Positions 43,589-49,056 of a DNA stretch of 49,056 nt are shown one piece after another. A program made the position numbers and the translations under genes. The stretch comes from an uncultured Oscillospiraceae bacterium (GTDB lineage Bacteria > Bacillota > Clostridia > Oscillospirales > Acutalibacteraceae), in NCBI GenBank assembly GCA_949283785.1, contig CASDTR010000038.1, forward strand, positions 1 to 49,056. Direction: 5' to 3'. Below the pieces are notes generated by a model. The model was not told the DNA's origin, did not search any database, and saw only the letters and a program-made list of their open reading frames with translations. Position 1 is the first letter of the stretch; the number at the start of each line of letters is the position of its first letter.

Positions 43589-44794
43589 TTAAGCCGCCGC
43601 CCTTAAAAGCATGGCGAGAGCGTCCAAAAATCCTATCTTCTTTACCGCCTCCGCCGCCGTCAAATTATATTCTCCTATTTTTTCCCCGTCCAGAGTAAAG
43701 GTGACCGTGCCTATTACCTGCCCCTTCTCAACGGGCGCCTCAACGTCCACGGGAATATTTATCTCCTGCTTTACGTTTTCCTGAGAGCCTTTCTTTATTA
43801 TTGTACCCGAGGTTTCGGGAATTTCAGGGGTAATTGAGGATTTTATTCCGTGGATAACGTTTACGTCGGTAATGAGCTCACTGTTTATCTCAGGCTTATA
43901 GCTCACCATGTTGGAAAATCCCCAGTTGAGCATGGCTTTGGCTCCGTTAAAGCGGTCATCGCTGGTTTCACAGCCCAGCACAACGGCTATAAGATGCAAC
44001 GAATCCCTTTGAGCTGACGCCGCAAGGCACTGGCCCGCCTTGGATGTGGTACCCGTCTTAAGCCCCGTCGTGCCCTTATAGAATCGCACAAGCTTGTTTG
44101 TGTTTACAAGCTCCGTCTTTCCTTCGCGAAGGGTATCCATCCAGACTGTGGTATAGTTCTGAATAAGGTCGTGTCTTAAAAGCTCCCTTCCCATAAGGGC
44201 TATGTCATAGGCGCTGGTGTAGTGATTCGTGACAGTATCGTCGAGTCCCGTACAGTTTTCAAAATTGGTGTTTTTCATGCCGAGCTCCTGCGCCCTTTCA
44301 TTCATCATGGCCACAAAGCCCTCTTCGCTGCCTCCTATCCTCTCGGCAAACACCGCGCAGGCGTCGTTAGCGCTGGCTATGCACGCCGCTTTCAAAAGCT
44401 CGTCAACAGTCATGGTCTCCCCTTCCTTCAGCCATATCTGGGAGCCCCCTTTGGAGACCGCGTCCTTTGAAGCGGTGAGCTCTTCGGTAAGGGACAGCTC
44501 GCCTGCGTCTATGGCTTCGCATACAAGGAGCAGAGTCATTATCTTAGTGATAGAGGCAGGCGGGAGCCTTTCGTTTTCGTTATTTGCCATGAGCACTTTT
44601 CCCGTGGTTACATCCATTAAAACAGCCGCTTTCGCCTTTACCTCGACAGGCATCGTCTCAGACGCTGCTGCCTGAGTTTCCTGAGCCTGTACGTCTGTTT
44701 CCTCCGCTGCAAACACATGTCCCGAAAAGCTCACGCAGCAGAGCATGACGGCTCCTGCCGCTATAATAGCCGTAGTTCTTCTTATCTTTTTCAT
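43589..44794 (-). CDS. dacF: D-alanyl-D-alanine carboxypeptidase
   Basis: The 401-residue protein has a signal peptide (MKKIRRTTAIIAAGAVMLCC...), a penicillin-binding transpeptidase-like domain with SITK, SAN and KTG motifs (LKTGTTSKAGQCLAAS), and a C-terminal beta domain. It removes the last D-alanine of peptidoglycan pentapeptides outside the membrane. The start at 44794 follows GGAGG; upstream codons in frame would add a non-signal extension. The last residues are hydrophobic (LDALAMLLRAAA), a membrane-associating tail. Confidence 0.93.
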   Translation of the reverse strand: MKKIRRTTAIIAAGAVMLCCVSFSGHVFAAEETDVQAQETQAAASETMPVEVKAKAAVLMDVTTGKVLMANNENERLPPASITKIMTLLLVCEAIDAGELSLTEELTASKDAVSKGGSQIWLKEGETMTVDELLKAACIASANDACAVFAERIGGSEEGFVAMMNERAQELGMKNTNFENCTGLDDTVTNHYTSAYDIALMGRELLRHDLIQNYTTVWMDTLREGKTELVNTNKLVRFYKGTTGLKTGTTSKAGQCLAASAQRDSLHLIAVVLGCETSDDRFNGAKAMLNWGFSNMVSYKPEINSELITDVNVIHGIKSSITPEIPETSGTIIKKGSQENVKQEINIPVDVEAPVEKGQVIGTVTFTLDGEKIGEYNLTAAEAVKKIGFLDALAMLLRAAA

Positions 44795-44861
44795 TTCAGG
44801 CACCTCCATATACTTAAATCTATGCCGAAAAATCCCAAAATACCACCTCATACAGCGGTTA

Positions 44862-44890
44862 TTGATTTTTTGAACCCTTTGGAATATAAT
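44862..44890 (+). promoter_or_regulatory. Promoter of mtaB
   Basis: TTGATT (44862-44867) and TATAAT (44885-44890), 17 bases apart. Confidence 0.7.
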
Positions 44891-44922
44891 TTTCCCATAC
44901 ATTCAGAGAACGGAGAAAACAG

Positions 44923-46218
44923 ATGAAAGCTGCTTTTTATACACTCGGCTGCAAGGTCAACCAGTATGAATCCCAGGCCATGGGCGAGTTTTTGAAGAGA
45001 AATGGGTTTGAAATAGTGCCGCATACCGAACAGGCCGATATATATATAATAAATTCCTGCACCGTAACGGGAACGGGAGACAAAAAAAGCCGTCAGACGG
45101 TAAGGCGCTTTAAGCGTCAGTGTCCCGACTGCATAACGGTTTTAACGGGCTGTATGCCCCAGGCGTACCCCGAAAAGGCAAAGGAGCTCACTCAGGCGGA
45201 TATTGTTATGGGAAACCGCAACAACACGGAGCTTTTAAAGCTGATAGAGGAGTACGTCAGGCAGGGAAAGCGTATTTTTAATGTCCGCACTCATGAAATA
45301 GGTGAAAAATTCTCAGGGGATACCATCACCTCCTTCGAGGAACGGACAAGGGCCTTTCTCAAAATCCAGGACGGCTGCAACCGCCGATGTTCATACTGCA
45401 TAATCCCCACCTCGAGAGGCTTTGTCCGCTCCAAGCCCATTGAGGAAATAAAGAAAGAGGCAAAAAATTTGGCAAAATCGGGGTACAGGGAGATAGTCCT
45501 TGTGGGAATAAACCTATCCTCATACGGAAGGGACCTTGAAAATGCGACCTTCCCCATGGCAGTAAAATCGGTATGCGAAACCGAAGGCATAGAGCGCGTG
45601 CGCTTAGGCTCCCTTGAGCCCGACCACATAACCGACGAGGTCATTGACGCTCTCGCTTCCCTCAAAAAATTCTGCCCTCAGTTCCATATTTCCCTTCAGA
45701 GCGGCTGCGACAAAACCCTCAAAGCCATGAACCGCCACTACACCGCTCAGGAATACTATGACCTTTGTCTAAAGCTTCGTGAAAAATTTAAAAATGCCTC
45801 TCTCACCACCGATCTTATGGTAGGCTTTCCCGGGGAAACCGATGAAGATTTTGAGGAATCCCTTCGCTTCTGCAAAAAGGTGGGCTTTGAAAAGGTTCAC
45901 ATTTTCCCCTATTCAAGACGTCCGGGCACAAAGGCTGACAAAATGGAAAATCAAATTGAGAAAAGCGAAAAGGAAAGAAGAGCCGCAAGGGCCATTGAGG
46001 AGTGCGAAAGAATAAGGGAAGAAAAAATCCGCAAAGCTCTCGGCACAACTCAAGAGGTGCTTTTCGAGTCGAGAACCCACGACGGATTTTCGGAAGGGTA
46101 CACGGAAAACTACACTCCCGTAAGGGTAAAAGCCGATGAGAGCCTCATGGGAGAAATCGTAAAAGTAAAGCTCAACGAATACCGTGACGGGTTCTGCTGC
46201 GGTGAAATTGAGGAATAA
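44923..46218 (+). CDS. mtaB: tRNA t6A37 methylthiotransferase MtaB
   Basis: The 431-residue radical SAM enzyme converts t6A to ms2t6A at position 37 of tRNA. The N-terminal domain carries the first cluster cysteines (LGCKVNQYES, NSCTVT, GCMPQ); the radical SAM motif is CNRRCSYC near 145. A TRAM-like domain ends the protein. It is divergent from dacF. Confidence 0.93.
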   Translation: MKAAFYTLGCKVNQYESQAMGEFLKRNGFEIVPHTEQADIYIINSCTVTGTGDKKSRQTVRRFKRQCPDCITVLTGCMPQAYPEKAKELTQADIVMGNRNNTELLKLIEEYVRQGKRIFNVRTHEIGEKFSGDTITSFEERTRAFLKIQDGCNRRCSYCIIPTSRGFVRSKPIEEIKKEAKNLAKSGYREIVLVGINLSSYGRDLENATFPMAVKSVCETEGIERVRLGSLEPDHITDEVIDALASLKKFCPQFHISLQSGCDKTLKAMNRHYTAQEYYDLCLKLREKFKNASLTTDLMVGFPGETDEDFEESLRFCKKVGFEKVHIFPYSRRPGTKADKMENQIEKSEKERRAARAIEECERIREEKIRKALGTTQEVLFESRTHDGFSEGYTENYTPVRVKADESLMGEIVKVKLNEYRDGFCCGEIEE

Positions 46219-46229
46219 AAACAGACCAT

Positions 46230-46278
46230 AAAAAGCCCAAAATCGATCTGCACAAAGCTGATTGATTTTGGGCTTTTT
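46230..46278. terminator. Bidirectional terminator between mtaB and hxlR
   Basis: AAAAAGCCCAAAATC pairs with GATTTTGGGCTTTTT, giving T runs on both strands. Confidence 0.88.
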
Positions 46279-46620
46279 CTATTCAGCACACTCTCTGTGA
46301 TTTTCACCCCAAACACATAGCTGATCCAATATCTCCATAAGCGACTGCCCTTTTTCCGACAGGCTGTATTCCACCTTTGGGGGGATTTGCGGATATTCTT
46401 TGCGGACAATAAGCTTATCTCTCTCCAACTCTTTCAGGGAACTGCTGAGGGTTTTATGAGAAATAGATTTTATATATCGTTTAAGCTCATTATATCGAAC
46501 CACCTTAAACTCCATCAAACAGTAAAGAATTACCATTTTATATTTTCCGCTGATCAAAGACAGTGTATAACTGAACCCTGTATCCTCAAAATTAGCTTTT
46601 TCAATATAATCCTTAAACAT
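46279..46620 (-). CDS. HxlR-family transcriptional regulator (copy 1)
   Basis: The 113-residue winged-helix protein shows the HxlR pattern: SLISGKYKMVILYCL, then ELKRYIKSISHKTLSSSLKELERDKLI (recognition helix) and PPKVEYSLSEKGQSL. Family members often sense reactive electrophiles or redox stress. The operator at 46644-46669 lies between it and a truncated flavoprotein gene, so it probably controls both directions. It is clearly related to the second HxlR gene at 47665-47997. Confidence 0.92.
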   Translation of the reverse strand: MFKDYIEKANFEDTGFSYTLSLISGKYKMVILYCLMEFKVVRYNELKRYIKSISHKTLSSSLKELERDKLIVRKEYPQIPPKVEYSLSEKGQSLMEILDQLCVWGENHRECAE

Positions 46621-46643
46621 TATGTTACACTCTCCTTTCAGAT

Positions 46644-46669
46644 AGTATCTAACAAAAATGTGCGTACTT
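46644..46669. promoter_or_regulatory. HxlR operator candidate, copy 1
   Basis: AGTATCTAAC, six bases, GTGCGTACTT. One of three 26-base sites with identical spacing in this region. Confidence 0.75.
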
Positions 46670-46726
46670 TATTTTGATTATGCGTGTTGTTATAATTATA
46701 CCATAATCTTAGGAGGTGCATAGTGT

Positions 46727-46831
46727 ATGGGTAAAAAAATATGTATTTTAAACGGCAGTCCACGTCCAAACGGCAACACAAAGGAGCTCATAAAAAGCTT
46801 TATGAGAGGAGCAGATGCTCATGTGCCATAA
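46727..46831 (+). pseudogene. N-terminal remnant of an NADPH-dependent FMN reductase/flavodoxin-like gene
   Basis: After GGAGGTG, an ATG opens 34 codons starting GKKICILNGSPRPNGNT, the flavin phosphate-binding loop of the family, then stops at TAA. About 140 further residues of a normal member are missing and no continuation is seen downstream in any frame. It is the truncated counterpart of the intact gene at 48144-48689. Confidence 0.75.
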
Positions 46832-46911
46832 AGTAACACACAAGAATTAGGTAGACAGCAGCCCCTCTATTCCGAACATTTAGCTACTTTTCAATTTATT
46901 ACTTTGAGGTA

Positions 46912-46937
46912 AGTATCTTACGCTAAAGTGCGTACTT
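46912..46937. promoter_or_regulatory. HxlR operator candidate, copy 2
   Basis: AGTATCTTAC, six bases, GTGCGTACTT. Its right half overlaps a TTTACA (46936-46941) that is 17 bases before TATGAT (46959-46964), so binding would block the DUF1349 promoter. Confidence 0.8.
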
Positions 46938-46997
46938 TACAAAGGTTTTCTATGGGACTATGATAAAATTATAGCTTTCAACAAGGAGGACGTTTCT

Positions 46998-47588
46998 ATG
47001 GATTTTAAATGGTTAAATGAAGGGCAGATAAAAACAGACGGGAACAAAATAGAAATATTTGCTCCCGCACAAAGCGATTTTTTCTTTAACAACGGCGCAA
47101 TCGGAGAAGAAGGAATTACACCAGAATCTTTGTGTAACGCTCCGTTTTATTACACAGAGATTACAGGCGATTTTGTAATGAGAGTAAAGGTATCACACGA
47201 CTTTAAAGATACCTATGATTCTGCTTCCATTATGGTAATGCAGGACATGAAAAACTGGGCGAAAACGTGCTTTGAAATGACGGACTTTGGAACACACGCC
47301 GCAGTCAGCGTTATCGCACGAAATGGAGAATCAGACGACGCAAACGGGTGTAATATTGACGGTAACACAGCATGGTTGCAGGTGTGCAGATGTGGAAACT
47401 CTTTTGCGTTTCATTATTCCGTTGACGGAAAGAATTTTTACATGATGAGGTTCTTCAATCTTCCTGTGAGTGACACTGTAAAAGTAGGACTTCTTGCACA
47501 AGCGCCTGTTGGAAACGGAGGAAACCGAGTTTATTCAGACCTCACATTTGAGCAGAAAACAGTAAAAAATATCCGTATGGGCCAATAA
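46998..47588 (+). CDS. DUF1349 domain protein
   Basis: The 196-residue cytoplasmic protein has the concanavalin-like beta-sandwich pattern of DUF1349 (NAPFYYTEITGDFVMRVKV, SASIMVMQD, WLQVCRCGNSFAFHYSVDGKNFYMMRFF, VKVGLLAQAP). Its ligand is unknown. The promoter overlaps an HxlR operator, so it is probably derepressed by the same stress signal as the neighbouring flavoproteins. RBS AAGGAGG. Confidence 0.85.
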   Translation: MDFKWLNEGQIKTDGNKIEIFAPAQSDFFFNNGAIGEEGITPESLCNAPFYYTEITGDFVMRVKVSHDFKDTYDSASIMVMQDMKNWAKTCFEMTDFGTHAAVSVIARNGESDDANGCNIDGNTAWLQVCRCGNSFAFHYSVDGKNFYMMRFFNLPVSDTVKVGLLAQAPVGNGGNRVYSDLTFEQKTVKNIRMGQ

Positions 47589-47627
47589 ATAATTATATGC
47601 CGCTATCACAAGCGAAAGGCAATGAAG

Positions 47628-47666
47628 AAGCAGACCGAAACCGTTTCAGATTTCAGTCTGCTTTTT
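47628..47666. terminator. Terminator between the DUF1349 gene and hxlR copy 2
   Basis: AAGCAGAC pairs with GTCTGCTT, then TTT; it overlaps the last bases of the converging hxlR gene. Confidence 0.65.
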
Positions 47667-47997
47667 ACAATCTGTTTTCTTCTCCCCAATCGCACATTGT
47701 TTCCAGTATAGGAATAAGTGATTTTCCGCGTTCTGTAAGGCTGTATTCGACTTTTGGGGGAATTTGCGGATATTCTTCTCTATGGACTAATTTATCTGCT
47801 TCTAATTCTTTCAAGGTAGAGCTTAATGTTTTGTAGGAAATTTCATCAATGTATTTTTTCATCTCATTGAAACGTACAACTCCAAATTCGGCCAGAACAT
47901 AGAGTATCGTCATTTTGTATTTTCCGTTAATCAAAGATAAAGTATAACTAAATCCCGTACTTCTAAAGCACTCATTTGAAATATTGCGTTCGCTCAT
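47665..47997 (-). CDS. HxlR-family transcriptional regulator (copy 2)
   Basis: The 110-residue winged-helix protein is closely similar to copy 1 (GFSYTLSLINGKYKMTILY, YKTLSSTLKELEADKLV, EEYPQIPPKVEYSL). It is divergent from the intact flavodoxin-like gene, with operator copy 3 between them, and probably represses it. Both HxlR copies may recognise the same site. Confidence 0.92.
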   Translation of the reverse strand: MSERNISNECFRSTGFSYTLSLINGKYKMTILYVLAEFGVVRFNEMKKYIDEISYKTLSSTLKELEADKLVHREEYPQIPPKVEYSLTERGKSLIPILETMCDWGEENRL

Positions 47998-48036
47998 TTT
48001 ACACTTTCCTTTTCGTAAGTATATTACTCTGATTTT

Positions 48037-48062
48037 AGTATCGCACTTAATTGTGCGTACTT
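48037..48062. promoter_or_regulatory. HxlR operator candidate, copy 3
   Basis: AGTATCGCAC, six bases, GTGCGTACTT. This is the most symmetrical copy; the right half abuts a TTGATT of the flavodoxin-like gene's promoter. Confidence 0.8.
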
Positions 48063-48143
48063 GATTTCTGTTTCATTCTTGTTATTATGATAATATCGAA
48101 AGAGGGAAAAGTCAATCCCGCTATCATAAGGAGGACAAATTTT

Positions 48144-48689
48144 ATGAGCAAAAAAATTGTTGTAATCACAGGTAGCCCCCGCAAAAAAGGAAACAGTTTT
48201 GCAATGACAGAGGCTTTTATCCAGGCGGCGAAAAAAAAAGGGCATACGGTAAAGCGGTTTGACGCTGCTATGATGAATGTAAGCGGTTGTCATGCCTGCG
48301 AAACTTGCTTCAAGACAGGAAAAGCCTGTTCGTTTGATGATGATTTCAATGTGATTGCCCCAGCTATTCAGGAAGCCGACGCTGTTGTTTTTTCTATGCC
48401 GGTTTACTGGTACACGATTCCGTCACAGATAAAGGCGGTCATTGATAAGCTATTCTCATTCTATCATGCAGAAGTAGATATTTCTGGAAAAGAGTGTGCC
48501 ATCATTACTTGTTGCGAGGAAGATGATAAATCTGTTATGGACGGTATTCGGAATCCTATTGAACGGTCTGCTGCATTATTGAAATGGAAAATGATTGGTG
48601 CAGTAATGATTCCAGCAGTTGTAAATACAGGCGATATTGACAAGACAGATGGGTGTGTGCAGGCGGCAGCTTTAGCTGATAAGTTTTAA
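48144..48689 (+). CDS. NADPH-dependent FMN reductase/flavodoxin-like oxidoreductase
   Basis: The 181-residue protein begins KKIVVITGSPRKKGNS, the FMN phosphate loop, followed by SGCHACETCFKTGKACSF with several cysteines and FSMPVYWYTIPSQIKAVID, a typical segment of this family. It probably reduces quinones, nitro compounds or metals with NAD(P)H. The ATG at 48144 follows AAGGAGG. It is divergent from hxlR copy 2. Confidence 0.88.
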   Translation: MSKKIVVITGSPRKKGNSFAMTEAFIQAAKKKGHTVKRFDAAMMNVSGCHACETCFKTGKACSFDDDFNVIAPAIQEADAVVFSMPVYWYTIPSQIKAVIDKLFSFYHAEVDISGKECAIITCCEEDDKSVMDGIRNPIERSAALLKWKMIGAVMIPAVVNTGDIDKTDGCVQAAALADKF

Positions 48690-48737
48690 TATCATATGAG
48701 AAAAACTTTCTGCACTGTTCAGAAATAGCAAAGCCAG

Positions 48738-48780
48738 CCGAGCCAGTCAACGGTCAAGATGAACGGCGCATTGCGCCGTT
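48738..48780. repeat. Left arm of a long palindrome (mobile-element scar)
   Basis: A perfect inner palindrome AACGGCGCA-T-TGCGCCGTT (48762-48780) follows GTCAACGGTCAAGATG. As far as I recall, this sequence in other gut Firmicutes is the left arm of a longer hairpin whose right arm is missing here. Confidence 0.4.
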
Positions 48781-48900
48781 GTGCACCTGCCGGAAATCGG
48801 CGTTACCGGCAACACGCATTTCCCGTTCAGCGATTTAAACAATGTGCAGATTGCCGACTTAACCGAAGCATGGCTCCACGAAAAAGACCTCGATAAATAA
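48766..48900 (+). pseudogene. C-terminal remnant of an alpha/beta hydrolase
   Basis: A frame with no start runs into TAA at 48898-48900 and reads VVHLPEIGVTGNTHFPF, then DLNNVQIADLTEAWLHEKDLDK. The GNTHFPF segment carries the catalytic histidine of an alpha/beta hydrolase and the rest resembles its last helix. The upstream body of the gene is absent; the join lies at the palindrome. Confidence 0.6.
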
Positions 48901-48936
48901 ACCGATAACAAATCTCCAATATACGCAAAACGGCAC

Positions 48937-48964
48937 AGCCATTACAGCTGTGCCGTTGTTATTC
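48937..48964. terminator. Terminator after purA
   Basis: AACGGCACAGC pairs with GCTGTGCCGTT. It serves the minus-strand gene at the right edge. Confidence 0.75.
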
Positions 48965-48977
48965 AGTTAAGCCAATA

Positions 48978-49056
48978 TTAAAACAGTTCTTTTAAAATCA
49001 TGGTCTGTTCGCGGTCGGGGCCTACGGAAACAATGCCTACTTCAACGCCTGCTACT
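48978..49056 (-). CDS. purA: Adenylosuccinate synthetase, C-terminal end (cut by window edge)
   Basis: Only the last 25 codons are present on the minus strand. They end GIVSVGPDREQTMILKELF, matching the conserved C-terminus of PurA (GPDR...T-M-I-L). The enzyme joins IMP and aspartate in AMP synthesis. Confidence 0.75.
   Translation of the reverse strand, partial: VAGVEVGIVSVGPDREQTMILKELF

Noticed and set aside
1-49056. CRISPR array, complete insertion sequence or prophage
   Set aside because: No regularly spaced direct repeats and no transposase, integrase or phage structural gene were recognised.

Overview
The window looks like chromosomal DNA of a Gram-positive anaerobe of the class Clostridia, probably an uncultured gut Oscillospiraceae/Ruminococcaceae-type organism. 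The basis is an IspH-ribosomal S1 fusion in a cmk-plsC-ispH/rpsA cluster, a YceD-L32-DUF512-Der cluster, a stand-alone sensory-type [FeFe]-hydrogenase operon, Gram-positive style strong Shine-Dalgarno sites and a large set of glycoside hydrolases. The species is not determinable from the sequence alone.

Layout. 1-7.7 kb: carbohydrate use on the minus strand (an AraC-type regulator cut by the left edge, a GH2 / GH36 galactosidase operon, then a secreted polysaccharide deacetylase and a glycerophosphodiester phosphodiesterase). 8.0-11.3 kb: tRNA-Pro(GGG), an AT-rich flavin reductase and a GH3 enzyme. 11.4-13.5 kb: a methyltransferase-GNAT-GNAT operon behind a leader peptide and an intrinsic terminator, i.e. 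a ribosome-mediated attenuator. 13.5-16.8 kb: a CopA copper ATPase whose C-terminal metallochaperone domain has its own internal ribosome-binding site, and a GNAT gene whose 5' end is a copy of the copA 5' end. 16.8-19.9 kb: a GH16 lipoprotein divergent from kdgK-eda. 20-22.5 kb: serC-serA. 22.9-26.1 kb: a five-gene operon around a group-D-like sensory [FeFe] hydrogenase. 26.2-28.1 kb: an AT-rich accessory patch. 28.3-37.2 kb: housekeeping genes on the minus strand (ispH/rpsA, plsC, cmk, a BaiN-like flavoprotein, an RpiR regulator, metH, metF). 37.4-46.3 kb: rpmB, der, DUF512 radical SAM protein, rpmF, yceD, a P-loop protein, pgi, dacF and mtaB. 46.3-48.9 kb: two HxlR regulators with neighbouring flavodoxin-like and DUF1349 genes that share a 26-bp palindromic operator, plus gene remnants. 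The last bases are the 3' end of purA.

The genes together describe a fermenter that degrades galactosides, beta-glucans and xylo- or gluco-oligosaccharides, feeds uronate-derived KDG into KDPG cleavage, makes serine and methionine, and senses redox state or H2. The most interesting items are regulatory: the leader-peptide attenuator, the internal copZ start in copA, the HxlR operator triplet, and the isolated sensory hydrogenase operon.
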